Assembly (NCBI GenBank): GCA_903944895.1
Contig: CAJATL010000192.1
Span: 18,054-82,053 of the forward strand
Origin: an uncultured Bacteroidota bacterium
GTDB lineage: Bacteria > Bacteroidota > Bacteroidia > Bacteroidales > 4484-276
DNA: 64,000 nucleotides
Reading direction: 5' to 3'
The notes below the pieces were generated by a model. The model made no database searches, was not told the origin of the DNA, and saw nothing but the letters and a program-made list of their open reading frames with translations. Below are positions 25,501 to 36,463 of this stretch, piece by piece. The position numbers were made by a program, and so were the translations under genes. The first letter of the stretch is position 1. The number at the start of each line of letters is the position of its first letter.

Positions 25501-26366
25501 ACAAATGGACCACTGATAAAGAGAAAAATGAACTTATCTCGCAGTTGATCAACAACTATGTGATTAAACACAAAGAGATTCTCGGAATTTTCAACCGCAA
25601 GAAATTTGTAGCCACCGTTGGAGATGATCTCCCCAATGGTATTGTTAAAATGGCGAAGGTTTTTGTTGCAAAAAAACGGAAGCTCAAAGTTGGGGATAAA
25701 ATGGCCGGTCGCCACGGAAATAAAGGTATTGTTGCACGTATCGTCCGTGAGGAAGATATGCCGTTCCTCGAAGATGGAACACCTGTTGACATCGTGTTGA
25801 ACCCACTTGGTGTACCTTCACGTATGAACCTTGGTCAGATTTACGAAACCGTTTTAGGCTGGGCTGGAAAAAAACTTGGTTTGAAGTTTGCCACACCGAT
25901 TTTCGACGGAGCTGAAGTTGATCAGATCAACGAATACCTTGTTAAAGCAGGCTTGCCAGAGAATGGAAAAGTGTATCTCTACGACGGCGGAACCGGTGAA
26001 AGATTCCACCAGACTGCAACTGTTGGCTATATCTACATTTTGAAGCTTCACCACATGGTTGACGACAAAATGCACGCCCGTTCAATCGGACCTTACTCTC
26101 TCATTACGCAACAACCACTTGGCGGTAAAGCCCAGTTCGGGGGTCAGCGTTTTGGGGAAATGGAAGTCTGGGCTCTCGAAGCATTTGGAGCAGCCAACAT
26201 TTTACAGGAAATTCTTACCGTAAAATCTGACGATGTTATCGGACGCGCAAAAGCTTATGAAACCATCGTTAAGGGTGATAATATGCCAAAACCAGGCATA
26301 CCGGAATCATTCAATGTTCTCATCCACGAATTACGTGGTCTTGGCCTTAACATAACATTTGATTAA
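22560..26366 (+). CDS. rpoB: DNA-directed RNA polymerase subunit beta (TTG start)
   Basis: 1268-residue catalytic subunit. The start is TTG 22560: an in-frame stop lies at 22530 and no ATG or GTG falls between, and the resulting [15 protein letters not shown] fits homologues. Family regions seen include [12 protein letters not shown], the rifampicin region with [20 protein letters not shown] (wild-type looking), [11 protein letters not shown], and [11 protein letters not shown] Bacteroidota-type insertion around residues 910-1010 precedes that last motif. The end G-L-G-L-N-I-T-F-D is normal. It is cotranscribed with rpoC 63 bases downstream. Confidence 0.98.
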   Translation: MAKEINERISFSKTKIKSTYPDFLDIQIKSFQDFFQLETNPENRQNEGLYKVFSENFPITDARNNFVLEFLDYFIDPPRYSIEECIERGLSYSVPLKAKLKLYCTDPEHEDFETIIQDVYLGQIPYMTPKGTFVINGAERVVVSQLHRSPGVFFGTSFHANGQQLFSARIIPFKGSWMEFTTDINSVMYAYIDRKKKLPVTTLLRAIGFESDKDILEIFNLAQEIKATKANLKKLLGRRLAARVVRSWIEDFVDEDTGEVVSIERTEVIIDRETILEADHIEQISDSGVDTILVHKDETDGIDYSIIFNTLQKDTTNTEKEAVEFIYRQLRNAEPPDEETARGIIEKLFFSDKRYDLGDVGRYRINKKLDLNVPMETKVLTKEDIISIIKYLIEMVNSKREIDDIDHLSNRRVRTVGEQLYAQFGVGLARMSRTIRERMNVRDNEVFTPTDLINAKTLSSVINSFFGTNQLSQFMDQTNPLSELTHKRRVSALGPGGLSRERAGFEVRDVHYTHYGRLCTIETPEGPNIGLISSLCVFATINKLGFIETPYKRVVEGRVMLEENPIYLSAEEEENKIIAQANSLLNADGTFTNDKVKVRFQADYPIEEKTRVDFIDMAPNQIASIAASLIPFLEHDDANRALMGSNMMRQAVPLLNPEAPIVGTGIEGPVAKDSRVLLESEGDGIVEYVDANEIIIRYSRMEEEKLVSFDEDVKSYYLTKFARTNQNTSVNLRPIVKKGQKVKKGQVLCEGYGTQGGELALGRNLMVAFMPWKGYNFEDAIVISERVVKEDVFTSVHIEEFALEVRDTKRGVEELTNDIPNVSAEATKDLDENGLIRIGAEVSEGDILIGKITPKGESDPTPEEKLLRAIFGDKAGDVKDASLKAPPSMRGVVIDKKLFSRVIKDKKAKVKEKDLITDLEKDYHKEINILKNKLVDKLMILVSGKVSQGVYNNFKEELLPKKTKFTQKMLLGLEYLMVNPNKWTTDKEKNELISQLINNYVIKHKEILGIFNRKKFVATVGDDLPNGIVKMAKVFVAKKRKLKVGDKMAGRHGNKGIVARIVREEDMPFLEDGTPVDIVLNPLGVPSRMNLGQIYETVLGWAGKKLGLKFATPIFDGAEVDQINEYLVKAGLPENGKVYLYDGGTGERFHQTATVGYIYILKLHHMVDDKMHARSIGPYSLITQQPLGGKAQFGGQRFGEMEVWALEAFGAANILQEILTVKSDDVIGRAKAYETIVKGDNMPKPGIPESFNVLIHELRGLGLNITFD

Positions 26367-26429
26367 TGGAAAATAAAGGCTTCAGTTCTTCTTTTTATAT
26401 TATTGAAAATAAATTAAACAAATCCCATA

Positions 26430-29400
26430 ATGGCTTTTAGAAAAGAAAATACTATTGTAAAGACTGAGTTCGATCAAATTACTATTAGCCTTGCGTCGCC
26501 CGAAACTATTCTCGAAAGGTCGTACGGTGAAGTTTTAAAGCCCGAAACCATCAACTACAGGACCTATAAACCTGAAAGAGATGGCTTGTTTTGTGAAAGA
26601 ATTTTCGGGCCGGTAAAAGATTGGGAATGTCATTGCGGTAAATACAAGCGTATCCGTTATAAAGGAATTGTTTGCGATAGGTGCGGTGTTGAAGTAACCG
26701 AGAAAAAAGTACGTCGCGAAAGAACCGGCCATATTCAATTGGTAGTTCCTGTTGCACATATCTGGTTTTTCAGGTCACTGCCCAATAAAATTGGTGCCTT
26801 GCTGGGATTACAAACCAAAAAGCTCGATAGTATTATTTACTACGAGCGCTATGTTGTAATTAACCCGGGTATTAAAGGTGCAGATGGTTTAAAATATCTC
26901 GATTTTCTTACAGAAGAAGAATATTTCGAGATTATGGAAACCATGGCTCCCGAAAATCAGTACCTCGACGACACCGATCCAAACAAGTTTATCGCAAAGA
27001 TGGGTGCAGAAGCCCTGCACGACCTCCTTGCCCGATTAGACCTTGACGAACATTCGTACGACCTGCGGCATAAAGCACATACCGAAACTTCACAACAACG
27101 TAAACAGGACGCTTTGAAACGTCTTCAGGTTGTTGAAGCATTCCGGGATGCCAAAACCCGTATTGAAAATCGTCCGGAATGGATGATCGTAAAAGTTGTT
27201 CCGGTTATCCCACCCGAATTAAGACCGTTGGTTCCGCTTGATGGTGGCCGTTTTGCTACCTCCGACCTCAACGACCTTTACCGCAGGGTAATTATCCGCA
27301 ACAATCGTTTAAAAAGACTTATCGAAATTAAAGCTCCTGATGTAATTATGCGTAACGAAAAACGCATGCTCCAGGAAGCTGTTGACTCACTTTTTGATAA
27401 TTCCAGAAAAGCAAATGCCGTTAAAACCGAATCAAACAGGGCTTTAAAATCCCTCAGCGACAGTTTAAAAGGCAAACAAGGACGTTTCCGTCAGAACCTG
27501 CTCGGTAAACGTGTTGACTACTCTGGCCGTTCGGTTATTGTTGTTGGTCCTGAGCTTAAACTTAGCGAGTGCGGATTACCTAAAGAAATGGCTTCGGAAC
27601 TTTTCAAGCCTTTCATTATTCGCAAGATGCTCGAAAGAGGTATTGTTAAAACCGTTAAGTCAGCCAAGAAAATTGTTGACCGTAAAGACCCGGTAGTTTG
27701 GGATATCCTCGAAAGCATTTTAAAAGGTCACCCGGTTTTGTTAAACCGTGCTCCTACCCTTCACCGTTTGGGTATTCAATCGTTTCAGCCAAAACTTATC
27801 GAAGGAAAAGCCATTCAGTTGCACCCTCTCGTTTGTACGGCTTTTAACGCCGACTTCGACGGTGACCAGATGGCTGTTCACGTTCCGCTTGGTAATGCTG
27901 CCATTCTCGAGGCTCAAATCCTTATGATGGCTTCGCATAATATTCTAAATCCTGCCAATGGCGCACCAATTGCCGTTCCTTCACAGGACATGGTACTTGG
28001 CCTTTATTATATTACCAAAGCCAGGAAAAATGTACCCGAACACGAAGTCAAAGGCGAAGGTTTCAGGTTTTATTCACCTGAAGAAGTGATTATCGCCTAT
28101 AATGAAAAAAAGGTTGATCTTCATGCGATAATTTTTGTAAGGCTCGAAGTTGAAGAAGATGGCATAATCAAGAAAAAAATGATTGAAACCACCGTTGGAA
28201 GAATTCTTTTCAACCAGGTAGTGCCACCTCAATACAGCTACATCAATCAATTGCTGACCAAAAAAGCGCTTCGTGATATTATCGGTGATGTTTTGAAGAA
28301 AACCGATACTGCAACTACTGCAAAATTCCTCGACGATATTAAAAACTTAGGTTTTACGATGGCGTTCAGAGGAGGCTTGTCCTTTAATCTAGGTGATGTA
28401 ATTGTTCCCGTAATTAAAGAAAGTCTTATTGCAAAAGCCAACGAAGAAGTTGAAGAAGTTCTTGCCAACTATAACATGGGTTTCATCACCAACAACGAAC
28501 GTTATAACCAGATTATCGACATCTGGACCCACACCAACTCGCATCTTACCCATAGTTTGATGGATCAGCTATCAAAAGATAAACAGGGATTCAACCCGGT
28601 TTACATGATGCTCGATTCAGGTGCCCGTGGTAGTAAAGAACAAATTCGTCAGCTTTCAGGTATGCGTGGTTTGATGGCAAAACCTCAAAAATCCGGCGCT
28701 ACCGGTGGTGAGATTATCGAAAATCCAATTTTATCGAACTTTAAAGAGGGTCTTTCGGTACTCGAATATTTTATCTCAACGCACGGTGCCCGTAAAGGTC
28801 TCGCCGATACAGCCCTTAAAACTGCTGATGCCGGTTACCTTACACGACGTCTTGTTGACGTGTCACAGGATGTGATTATTTCGGAATGGGACTGCGGTAC
28901 TTTGAGAGGTTTAACAACTTCGGCATTAAAGAAAAACGAAGAAACCGTCGAAACACTTTACGACAGGATTCTTGGCCGTACAACCGTTCATGATATTTAT
29001 CATCCGCAAACCGGCGAATTAATTATTGGTGCCGGAGAAGAACTTACCGAAGAAATTTCCAGACTCATCGAAGATTCACCCATCGAAGCAATCGACATTC
29101 GTTCGGTGTTAACCTGTGAATCGAGATATGGCGTTTGCGCCAAATGTTACGGGCGTAATCTGGCCACCGGAAAAATGGTTCAAAAAGGTGAAGCAGTAGG
29201 AGTAATCGCTGCCCAATCAATTGGTGAACCAGGAACACAGCTTACACTGCGTACATTCCACGTGGGTGGTGTGGCCGGAGGCAATATTTCGTCACAATCC
29301 AAAATCGAAGCCAAATATGATGGCGTCATCCAAATTGATGAACTTCGTTCGGTGCCTTACGAAAGTCAGGACAAAAAATACGAAGTGGTCATCGGTCGTT

Positions 29401-30734
29401 CGGCTGAAATGAGGATTGTTGATAGAAAAACCGGAATCTTCCTTACTTCAAGTAACTTACCTTACGGATCCAATTTATTCTTCAAAGACGGCGATACCGT
29501 TAAAAAAGGAGATTTGATCTGTATCTGGGATCCTTACAACGCGGTAATTATTTCGGAAGTTTCAGGACAGCTTGAGTTCAGCAACGTTTTGGAAAATAAA
29601 ACGTTCCGCATCGAATCAGATGAGCAGACCGGTTACTACGAAAAAGTTGTTATCGAATCACGTCAAAAAATCAAAAACCCGCTTATCGGTGTTGCCGACA
29701 AAGACGGATTGATTTTAAGAGAATACGATTTACCTGTTGGAGCTCACATTTCGGTTGATGATAAACAAATTATCAAGGCTGGTGATGTTTTGGTGAAAAT
29801 ACCACGTGCTATCGGAAAATCCGGTGACATCACGGGAGGTTTACCACGCGTTACCGAACTTTTTGAAGCAAGAAATCCATCGGATCCTGCTAAAGTTGCC
29901 GAAATCGATGGTGTAGTTTCTTTTGGTAAAAAACTGAAACGTGGGAACAAAGAAATCGTTATCACCTCAAAAACCGGTGAAGAAAAACACTATCTTGTTC
30001 CAACCACAAAACAGATTCTTGCACAGGAAAACGACTTTGTTAAAGCAGGAACTCCACTCTCGGAAGGTGCACTTACTCCGGCTGATATCCTCGCGATCAA
30101 AGGCCCTATGAAGGTTCAGGAATATATCGTTAACGAAATCCAGGAAGTTTACCGCTTGCAGGGTGTAAAAATTAACGATAAACATTTCGAAGTTATCGTA
30201 CGCCAGATGATGCGCAAAGTTGAAGTTGAAGATCAGGGCGACACAAAATTCCTTGAGAATGAACTCGTCAACAAAATCGAATTCCAGGAAGAAAACGACT
30301 GGATTTATGGCAAAAAGGTTGTTATCGAACCAGGTGATTCATTGATTTTTAAAGCCGGACAAATTATTTCGGCAAGGAAATTAAGGGACGAAAACTCACA
30401 GTTGAAACGTAAAGACAAAAAACTTGTCGATGCAAGGGATGCGTCTCCGGCAACAGCACGTCAGGTGTTGCAGGGAATTACCAAAGCTTCATTGCAGACA
30501 AACAGCTTTATTTCGGCTGCTTCGTTCCAGGAAACCACCAAAGTTCTTACAAATGCTGCCATCAATGCAAAATCCGACAGGCTGCTTGGTCTGAAAGAAA
30601 ATGTTATTGTAGGTCATAAGATTCCTGCCGGAACCGGTCTCAGAGAATACGAAGATCTGATTGTTGGTTCAAGGGAAGAATACGATAGCCTGATTCATTC
30701 AAGAGAATCAAAAAGAAGTAAAGACAAAGAATAA
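26430..30734 (+). CDS. rpoC: DNA-directed RNA polymerase subunit beta'
   Basis: 1434-residue subunit holding the active-site magnesium. The N-terminal zinc ribbon has C-H-C-G and C-D-R-C-G. The catalytic loop N-A-D-F-D-G-D-Q has Asp475, Asp477 and Asp479. The trigger-loop/bridge-helix part includes [10 protein letters not shown] and Q-L-S-G-M-R-G-L-M, the second zinc site includes [13 protein letters not shown], and [13 protein letters not shown] is intact. It is the last gene of the operon; a strong terminator follows. Confidence 0.98.
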   Translation: MAFRKENTIVKTEFDQITISLASPETILERSYGEVLKPETINYRTYKPERDGLFCERIFGPVKDWECHCGKYKRIRYKGIVCDRCGVEVTEKKVRRERTGHIQLVVPVAHIWFFRSLPNKIGALLGLQTKKLDSIIYYERYVVINPGIKGADGLKYLDFLTEEEYFEIMETMAPENQYLDDTDPNKFIAKMGAEALHDLLARLDLDEHSYDLRHKAHTETSQQRKQDALKRLQVVEAFRDAKTRIENRPEWMIVKVVPVIPPELRPLVPLDGGRFATSDLNDLYRRVIIRNNRLKRLIEIKAPDVIMRNEKRMLQEAVDSLFDNSRKANAVKTESNRALKSLSDSLKGKQGRFRQNLLGKRVDYSGRSVIVVGPELKLSECGLPKEMASELFKPFIIRKMLERGIVKTVKSAKKIVDRKDPVVWDILESILKGHPVLLNRAPTLHRLGIQSFQPKLIEGKAIQLHPLVCTAFNADFDGDQMAVHVPLGNAAILEAQILMMASHNILNPANGAPIAVPSQDMVLGLYYITKARKNVPEHEVKGEGFRFYSPEEVIIAYNEKKVDLHAIIFVRLEVEEDGIIKKKMIETTVGRILFNQVVPPQYSYINQLLTKKALRDIIGDVLKKTDTATTAKFLDDIKNLGFTMAFRGGLSFNLGDVIVPVIKESLIAKANEEVEEVLANYNMGFITNNERYNQIIDIWTHTNSHLTHSLMDQLSKDKQGFNPVYMMLDSGARGSKEQIRQLSGMRGLMAKPQKSGATGGEIIENPILSNFKEGLSVLEYFISTHGARKGLADTALKTADAGYLTRRLVDVSQDVIISEWDCGTLRGLTTSALKKNEETVETLYDRILGRTTVHDIYHPQTGELIIGAGEELTEEISRLIEDSPIEAIDIRSVLTCESRYGVCAKCYGRNLATGKMVQKGEAVGVIAAQSIGEPGTQLTLRTFHVGGVAGGNISSQSKIEAKYDGVIQIDELRSVPYESQDKKYEVVIGRSAEMRIVDRKTGIFLTSSNLPYGSNLFFKDGDTVKKGDLICIWDPYNAVIISEVSGQLEFSNVLENKTFRIESDEQTGYYEKVVIESRQKIKNPLIGVADKDGLILREYDLPVGAHISVDDKQIIKAGDVLVKIPRAIGKSGDITGGLPRVTELFEARNPSDPAKVAEIDGVVSFGKKLKRGNKEIVITSKTGEEKHYLVPTTKQILAQENDFVKAGTPLSEGALTPADILAIKGPMKVQEYIVNEIQEVYRLQGVKINDKHFEVIVRQMMRKVEVEDQGDTKFLENELVNKIEFQEENDWIYGKKVVIEPGDSLIFKAGQIISARKLRDENSQLKRKDKKLVDARDASPATARQVLQGITKASLQTNSFISAASFQETTKVLTNAAINAKSDRLLGLKENVIVGHKIPAGTGLREYEDLIVGSREEYDSLIHSRESKRSKDKE

Positions 30735-30751
30735 AACAGATTTTTAACACC

Positions 30752-30792
30752 ATGAAAACCAAAAGACAAATTCTTTTGGTTTTCATTTTTTA
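30752..30792 (+). terminator. Terminator of the rpoBC operon
   Basis: The perfect 14-bp stem ATGAAAACCAAAAG (30752-30765) with CTTTTGGTTTTCAT (30773-30786) has a 7-nt loop and is followed by TTTTT, 18 bases after rpoC. Confidence 0.85.
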
Positions 30793-30816
30793 TAAATTAT
30801 TAAAAACAAACTTAGT

Positions 30817-31125
30817 ATGGAACCTAATCAACAAAATAAAATTAACATCGAACTCAGCGATGAAGTTGCTGAGGGAATCTATTCAAACCTCGCAATTATC
30901 ACGCATTCCAGGTCTGAATTTGTAATTGATTTTGTAAAAATGCTCCCCGGAATTCCTAAAGCAAAAGTAAAATCAAGAATTATTCTCACCCCGCAACACA
31001 CAAAACGCCTGCTCAAAGCATTACAGGAAAACATCAAGAAATTCGAACAAATGCATGGCAATATTGTGGACACCGACATGGAGCAAATTCCATTTAGCCT
31101 TGGAGGCCCGACAGCACAGGCTTAA
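30817..31125 (+). CDS. DUF3467 family protein
   Basis: 102-residue cytoplasmic protein without signal or membrane segment. The sequence has the DUF3467 look: I-E-L-S-D-E-V-A-E-G-I-Y-S-N-L-A-I-I-T-H-S-R-S-E-F-V-I-D-F (written as spaced residues), then P-G-I-P-K-A-K-V-K-S-R-I-I-L-T-P-Q-H-T-K-R-L-L. The family is small, conserved in Bacteroidota and often directly after rpoC, as here; its function is not known to me. It lies between two terminators, so it is probably a single transcript, although I saw no clear promoter in the short gap. Confidence 0.85.
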   Translation: MEPNQQNKINIELSDEVAEGIYSNLAIITHSRSEFVIDFVKMLPGIPKAKVKSRIILTPQHTKRLLKALQENIKKFEQMHGNIVDTDMEQIPFSLGGPTAQA

Positions 31126-31157
31126 TAAGCATTTAAGATAAATTTTTTAAGACCTTT

Positions 31158-31193
31158 GAAACGGCATCTGCATGATGCCGTTTTCGTTTTTAT
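31158..31193 (+). terminator. Terminator after the DUF3467 gene
   Basis: AAACGGCATC (31159-31168) pairs with GATGCCGTTT (31174-31183) around a 5-nt loop, followed by a T-rich tail. Confidence 0.8.
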
Positions 31194-31330
31194 GTAGCTG
31201 TTATTCAACTGACATGCTCTCGTAAAACATTGATTTAAAAGCATTTTCATTCATTTTAGCTTAACAATTGTTAACACAGGGTTTAACAAATATTAACGAC
31301 GCCCAAATAATTAGAACAATAGCACCGAGT

Positions 31331-31338
31331 TATCTTTG
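31331..31338 (+). promoter_or_regulatory. -7 promoter box (TATCTTTG) of the Bat operon
   Basis: A full TAnnTTTG match lies 23 bases before the moxR ATG. The -33 position (about 31308) reads TAAT, a poor match, so the promoter may need an activator or be weak. Confidence 0.55.
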
Positions 31339-31361
31339 TCACTTTCAAAAAAACGTACGAA

Positions 31362-32354
31362 ATGATCGAAACTAACATCAGAGAACTTAACGAAAAAATC
31401 CGGATCGAAAGCTCATTTATCGATATGATAAGCCTTGAAATGAACAAGGTTATTGTCGGGCAAAAACATATGATCGAACGCCTGTTGATAGGCCTGTTGG
31501 CAAACGGGCATATTTTGCTCGAAGGAGTTCCGGGTCTGGCAAAAACATTGGCCATCAAATCGCTGGCAAGCGTTATTGATGCCAAATTCAGCCGGATACA
31601 ATTTACCCCCGACCTTTTGCCTGCCGACCTTTTGGGAACGCTTATCTACAGCCAGAAAACAGAAGAATTTATAGTAAGAAAAGGCCCCATTTTTGCCAAC
31701 TTTATCCTCGCAGATGAAATCAACCGTTCACCCGCAAAAGTTCAGAGTGCTTTACTCGAAGCCATGCAGGAACGACAGGTAACGCTCGGTTTAAACACCT
31801 TTAAACTTGAAGAACCATTTCTGGTCTTAGCCACTCAAAACCCGATTGAACAGGAAGGAACATACCCGCTCCCGGAAGCCCAGGTTGACCGTTTCATGCT
31901 TAAAGTGGTAATTACTTATCCTGAAAAAGAAGAAGAAAAATTAATCATGCGGCAAAACATCGAAGGCGACTTCCCAACAACCCGGAATGTTGTCTCAACA
32001 AAGGATATCATCCGTGCCCGCAATGTTGCCCGTGAGGTTTATCTCGACGAGAAAATCGAGAATTATATTACCGATATCGTTTTCGCAACACGGTTCCCTC
32101 TTGAGTACAATTTAAAAAAATTCAACGGGTTAATTTCGTACGGAGCTTCTCCCCGCGCCTCGATCAACCTGGCACTTGCTGCAAAAGCATTTGCTTTTAT
32201 CAAACGCCGCGGATACGTAATTCCCGAAGATATCAGAGCAGTTGCTCATGATGTGATGCGCCACAGAATTGGATTAACCTATGAAGCCGAAGCTGAAAAT
32301 ATCACCACCGAAGATATCATCAACGAAATCTTAAATACGATCGAAGTACCGTAG
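31362..32354 (+). CDS. MoxR-family AAA+ ATPase
   Basis: 330-residue ATPase that acts as a chaperone with von Willebrand A (VWA) proteins. Walker A G-V-P-G-L-A-K-T (residues 55-62), Walker B F-I-L-A-D-E-I-N-R and sensor-like A-T-Q-N-P-I-E-Q-E-G-T-Y-P-L-P-E-A-Q are clear, and R-F-M-L-K-V completes the family pattern. It is first in an eight-gene set with the same orientation, ending in batE. In Bacteroides and Francisella such MoxR-Bat sets affect aerotolerance and stress survival. The 80-base gap to the next gene holds no terminator. Confidence 0.95.
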   Translation: MIETNIRELNEKIRIESSFIDMISLEMNKVIVGQKHMIERLLIGLLANGHILLEGVPGLAKTLAIKSLASVIDAKFSRIQFTPDLLPADLLGTLIYSQKTEEFIVRKGPIFANFILADEINRSPAKVQSALLEAMQERQVTLGLNTFKLEEPFLVLATQNPIEQEGTYPLPEAQVDRFMLKVVITYPEKEEEKLIMRQNIEGDFPTTRNVVSTKDIIRARNVAREVYLDEKIENYITDIVFATRFPLEYNLKKFNGLISYGASPRASINLALAAKAFAFIKRRGYVIPEDIRAVAHDVMRHRIGLTYEAEAENITTEDIINEILNTIEVP

Positions 32355-32434
32355 TGACAAGCTTTTTAAGTGTGTGATAACCATTAACTGGTAAATTTTA
32401 TTTCCTTCAAAATTCGATTCGAAAAGTTGTTGAA

Positions 32435-33310
32435 ATGGACGCAGCGGAAATTTTTAAGAAAGTACGGAAAATCGAGATAAAGACCCGGGGCCTGTCAAAC
32501 CAGATCTTCTCGGGGCAATATCACAGTATTTTTAAAGGTCGTGGTATGGCATTCAGCGAAGTGCGCGAATACCAGTATGGCGACGACATAAGAAATATTG
32601 ATTGGAACGTTACGGCCAGGTTTAACCATCCCTACATTAAAACGTTTGAAGAAGAGCGCGAACTCACTGTAATGCTGCTTATCGACGTTAGCGGATCGAA
32701 CGAATTTGGCACAAAAAACGCCACCAAGGAAGAATATATCACCGAGATTGCAGCCGTGCTGGCGTTCTCAGCAATCCAGAATAACGATAAAGTTGGTGTG
32801 ATTTTCTTTAGTAATCAAATCGAAAAATTCATCCCACCCAAAAAAGGAACCTCGCACATCTTACGGATTATCCGCGAATTGGTCGATTTCAAAACTCAAA
32901 ACCAGGGAACCAATGTTGGCGAATCACTTCGTTTTTTGACCAATGCCATCAAAAAAAGATGTACAGCTTTTGTGCTTTCCGATTTTATGGATAAAAAATT
33001 TGATGAAGCCATCCAGATTGCCAACAATAAACACGATGTTATCGCCATCAGAATTTACGATGCACGCGAAACCGTTTTGCCCGACATCGGACTTACCAAG
33101 TTCAAAGATGCCGAAACGGGTCAGAATATCTGGGTTGACACCTCAAATCCCGCGACCCGGAAAATTTACGAAAACTGGTTTAATGAGAATGAAAATTATC
33201 TTAAAAAAGTTTTTATCAAAAGTGGTGTTGATGTCGCAAAAGTCAGAACTGACGAAGATTACGTGAAACCTTTGGTAAACCTTTTTAAAAGAAGGGAAGC
33301 AAGATTATAA
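32435..33310 (+). CDS. DUF58 domain protein of the Bat operon
   Basis: 291 residues, no signal peptide. The DUF58 core is seen in G-R-G-M-A-F-S-E-V-R-E-Y-Q-Y-G-D-D-I-R-N and I-D-W-N-V-T-A-R, followed by a VWA-like domain with L-I-D-V-S-G-S-N (a D-x-S-x-S-like metal site). DUF58 proteins are usual partners of MoxR ATPases and probably bridge the ATPase and the membrane-anchored VWA proteins; the biochemical role is not established. It precedes a membrane protein gene by 28 bases. Confidence 0.92.
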   Translation: MDAAEIFKKVRKIEIKTRGLSNQIFSGQYHSIFKGRGMAFSEVREYQYGDDIRNIDWNVTARFNHPYIKTFEEERELTVMLLIDVSGSNEFGTKNATKEEYITEIAAVLAFSAIQNNDKVGVIFFSNQIEKFIPPKKGTSHILRIIRELVDFKTQNQGTNVGESLRFLTNAIKKRCTAFVLSDFMDKKFDEAIQIANNKHDVIAIRIYDARETVLPDIGLTKFKDAETGQNIWVDTSNPATRKIYENWFNENENYLKKVFIKSGVDVAKVRTDEDYVKPLVNLFKRREARL

Positions 33311-33338
33311 TTTCGAAATTTTGCCTGCTTAAAAATTA

Positions 33339-34334
33339 ATGATGAAACAACTTAAAGTAATAGTTTTATTAATAGTTGCGCTTGTGTTTTTTCTAAAACA
33401 CACCGAGGCGCAACAAGTAATTGCCGATGCCCGGCCCGACACCAATGTTATCAGGATTGGTGACCAGGTAAATTTAAGGCTTAGCTTGCAGTTACCTCAA
33501 AACTATAAGTTCGAATGGCCTTTTTTTGGGGACACCTTAAGTAAAGCCCTCGAAATTGTAAAAAAATCGAAAATTGATACCACCCGGCTCCAGAATGGTT
33601 TGTTAAATATTAATCAGGTACTTACCCTTCAGGTTTTCGACTCGGGATATTATGTTATTCCTCCGGTACGATTTAATTATAGCGCCGCAGGAAGTTCTTC
33701 GCAGGATTTTGTTGAAACGGAGCCCCATTTATTGAATGTTTTTTCGGTTGCCGTCGATACAACCCAGGCCATCCGCGGCATTAAAGGACCTATCGAAGCT
33801 CCCTATACTTTTGCCGAATTGCTGCCCTGGATTTTGCTGATACTCGGCCTGGCCCTCGGAACCGGGCTTGTGCTTTATTTCCTGAACCAGCGAAAAAAGA
33901 ACCGTCCTGTTTTTGCTCCACGACCTAAGGTAAAATTGCCTCCTCATGAAATCGCGCTCAACGCACTCGAAGAACTGAAAAACGAAAAACTCTGGCAAAA
34001 AGGCCTGGTTAAAGATTATTACACACGCCTGACCGACATCCTGCGCGAATACATCGAAGTCAGGTTTAATATCCGGGCAATCGAGCTAACAACCTGGGAA
34101 ATCCTTGAATCTTTTAGAAATTCAACCATCAGCAAAGCTGATAAAAACCTGTTAAGGGATATTTTAGAACTTGCTGACCTGGTGAAATTTGCCAAAGCTT
34201 TGCCAATTCCTTCAGAAAACGACAAAAGCATGACTGATGCTGTTGGTTTTGTGAATAATACAACGATAAAAAAATCTCCCGACAGTGTTGAAAATCAACC
34301 GGAGAAAAAAGAAACTGAGTTAACGGTCGCATAA
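33339..34334 (+). CDS. Bat operon membrane protein with N-terminal extracytoplasmic domain
   Basis: 331 residues. Signal peptide (about 1-24, ending T-E-A-Q); an extracytoplasmic beta-rich domain (25-155) resembling the Oxygen-tolerance/BatD type; one membrane segment (about 160-185: L-L-P-W-I-L-L-I-L-G-L-A-L-G-T-G-L); and a cytoplasmic helical part with H-E-I-A-L-N-A-L-E-E-L and Y-Y-T-R-L-T-D-I-L-R-E-Y-I-E-V-R-F. The cytoplasmic part resembles DUF4381-like proteins of MoxR clusters and the tail of BatD in the same operon. Two consecutive ATGs (33339, 33342) could both start it. The precise function is unknown. Confidence 0.8.
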   Translation: MMKQLKVIVLLIVALVFFLKHTEAQQVIADARPDTNVIRIGDQVNLRLSLQLPQNYKFEWPFFGDTLSKALEIVKKSKIDTTRLQNGLLNINQVLTLQVFDSGYYVIPPVRFNYSAAGSSSQDFVETEPHLLNVFSVAVDTTQAIRGIKGPIEAPYTFAELLPWILLILGLALGTGLVLYFLNQRKKNRPVFAPRPKVKLPPHEIALNALEELKNEKLWQKGLVKDYYTRLTDILREYIEVRFNIRAIELTTWEILESFRNSTISKADKNLLRDILELADLVKFAKALPIPSENDKSMTDAVGFVNNTTIKKSPDSVENQPEKKETELTVA

Positions 34335-34368
34335 AACATTGCCTTGTTAAAAATTAGAGATTAAAACT

Positions 34369-35364
34369 ATGCTGAAAAACATAGAATTTGCAAACCCCGA
34401 TTACCTGTATCTGCTGCTCATTGTCCCGATTCTGGTGGCCTGGTACTGGTATAAAAACAACCACAGCAAGGCAGAGATAAAAATATCAACCACATTGCCT
34501 TTTGCCACAGTTACAAAATCGCCCCGGCAATATCTTTATCATCTACTTTTTGTTTTCAGAGTCATTATTATTTCATTGCTCATTTTTGCGCTTGCCCGCC
34601 CGCAATCAACTTCCAGCCGTCAGGATGTTACGGTTGAAGGCATCGACATTGTGATTGCCCTCGATATTTCGACCAGTATGCTTGCCGAAGATCTAAAGCC
34701 AAATCGTTTGGATGCGGCAAAGCAGGTAGCCCAGGATTTTATCAACGGACGTACCAACGACCGTTTTGCATTGGTTGTTTTTTCGGGTGAAACTTTTACG
34801 CAGGTGCCACTTACAACCGATCATTCAATTTTGACAAATATGTTTAAAGATGTCAAAAGCGGTATGATCGAAGATGGAACTGCCCTCGGGGATGGTTTGG
34901 CTACTGCGGTTACACGGCTTCGCGAAAGCAAGGCAATCAGCAAAGTAATTATTTTACTCACCGACGGCGTAAATAATATGGGCGCCCTCGACCCCGCTTC
35001 AGCGGCAGAAATCGCAAAGATTTATGGTATCCGGATTTACACGATTGGAATTGGAAGTATCGGCATGGCGCCGTACCCGGTTCAAACACCTTTCGGAATT
35101 CAATATCAGAACATGGAAGTGAAAATTGATGAAGAGATTCTTAAACAAGTTGCTCAGATGACGGATGGAATCTATTTCAGAGCCACCAACAACAGCAAAC
35201 TCAAAGCAATTTATGATGAAATTGATAAGCTTGAAAAATCTAAAATTGATGTAACCGAATTTCATAAAAAAACCGAAGAGTTCCCAATACTGGCGCTGAT
35301 TGCGATTTTACTTTTTGCGCTCGAAATTTTACTGAAAAACACCATTTTTAAAACAACTCCATAA
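34369..35364 (+). CDS. batA: BatA, VWA-domain membrane protein
   Basis: 331 residues. Two N-terminal membrane segments (about 12-25 and 60-78), a VWA domain (about 85-290) and a C-terminal membrane segment (I-L-A-L-I-A-I-L-L-F-A-L-E-I-L-L). The metal-binding site D-I-S-T-S-M is followed by L-A-E-D-L-K-P-N-R-L-D-A-A-K and T-D-G-V-N-N, as in aerotolerance proteins. It sits in the inner membrane with the VWA domain in the periplasm or cytoplasm depending on topology. The very similar batB follows 21 bases on. Confidence 0.93.
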   Translation: MLKNIEFANPDYLYLLLIVPILVAWYWYKNNHSKAEIKISTTLPFATVTKSPRQYLYHLLFVFRVIIISLLIFALARPQSTSSRQDVTVEGIDIVIALDISTSMLAEDLKPNRLDAAKQVAQDFINGRTNDRFALVVFSGETFTQVPLTTDHSILTNMFKDVKSGMIEDGTALGDGLATAVTRLRESKAISKVIILLTDGVNNMGALDPASAAEIAKIYGIRIYTIGIGSIGMAPYPVQTPFGIQYQNMEVKIDEEILKQVAQMTDGIYFRATNNSKLKAIYDEIDKLEKSKIDVTEFHKKTEEFPILALIAILLFALEILLKNTIFKTTP

Positions 35365-35385
35365 TTTAACTTAGAGATTAAAAAT

Positions 35386-36438
35386 ATGCAAATGTTGAAA
35401 TTTGCCGAACCTGCTTACTTTTATATGTTTTTGCTGATTCCGGTTTTCATTGCCGCGTTTCTGCTGATGCTTGCATGGAAAAAAAATGCCATGATCAGGT
35501 TTGGCGAATCCAGGTTGGTTAATTTGCTGATGCCCGACAAATCGAAAAGCAGAGCCATTGTAAAATTCATTTTGTTGACTGTAGCTTTTTCACTGATGAT
35601 TATTGGCCTTGCAAATCCGCAGATTGGCTCCAAACTCGAAAAAATCGAACGCAAAGGTATCGACCTCGTTATTGCCGAAGACGTTTCGAACAGCATGCTC
35701 GCCCAGGACATCAAGCCCAGCCGGCTGATGCGGGCTAAACAAGCCATCTCAAAATTGGTCGACGACCTGAGCAACGACAGGATAGGAATTGTTGTTTTTG
35801 CCGGAAACGCCTACACCCAGCTCCCGATAACCACCGATTATTCGGCAGCTAAACTGTTTTTATCAACCATCAACACCGACATTGTGCCTACACAGGGCAC
35901 AGCAATTGCCGAGGCCATCGAGCTTTCGGTAAGCATGTTCGACAAGAACGACCACGAAAAAGCAATCATCATCATTACCGATGGTGAAGATCATGAAGGT
36001 GATGCCGTTGCTGCCGCAAAAACTGCTGCCGAAAATGGAATCAGAATTTACACCATCGGAATGGGTTTGCCTGATGGCGCCCCAATTCCGGAATACGACA
36101 AAAACGGCAACCAGATCGGTTTCCGCAAGGATTTGAGCAACAACACCGTAATTACCAAACTCAACGAAACCATGTTGCAGCAGATTGCCGCAGCCGGAAA
36201 TGGCACCTACGTCAGAGCCAACAATTCACAGGCAGGCCTTGAAGCAATTTACAGCGAAATCAACAAACTCGAAAAAACTGAATTCGACTCGAAAGTTTTT
36301 TCGGATTATGAAGACCGGTTTCAGTACTTTTTGCTTCCAGCTTTAATATTGCTGCTATTAGAGTTTTTTATCTTCGAAAGAAGAGGAAAAAGGTTCAGAA
36401 ACGTAAACCTCTTCGGTGACAACACTTTGAAAATTTAA
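35386..36438 (+). CDS. batB: BatB, VWA-domain membrane protein
   Basis: 350 residues, paralogous to batA. Membrane segments at about 12-28, 60-77 and near 310-328 flank a VWA domain with D-V-S-N-S-M-L-A-Q-D-I-K-P-S-R-L and T-D-G-E-D-H-E-G-D-A-V-A-A-A. The residue before the metal-site Asp is Glu (A-E-D-V-S) where BatA has Leu, a small difference that should not affect metal binding. In Francisella and Bacteroides, Bat proteins form membrane complexes; BatB is thought to work with the TPR protein BatC, encoded next. Confidence 0.93.
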   Translation: MQMLKFAEPAYFYMFLLIPVFIAAFLLMLAWKKNAMIRFGESRLVNLLMPDKSKSRAIVKFILLTVAFSLMIIGLANPQIGSKLEKIERKGIDLVIAEDVSNSMLAQDIKPSRLMRAKQAISKLVDDLSNDRIGIVVFAGNAYTQLPITTDYSAAKLFLSTINTDIVPTQGTAIAEAIELSVSMFDKNDHEKAIIIITDGEDHEGDAVAAAKTAAENGIRIYTIGMGLPDGAPIPEYDKNGNQIGFRKDLSNNTVITKLNETMLQQIAAAGNGTYVRANNSQAGLEAIYSEINKLEKTEFDSKVFSDYEDRFQYFLLPALILLLLEFFIFERRGKRFRNVNLFGDNTLKI

Positions 36439-36463
36439 TGTTTTGAGCCATAATTTTTTAAAT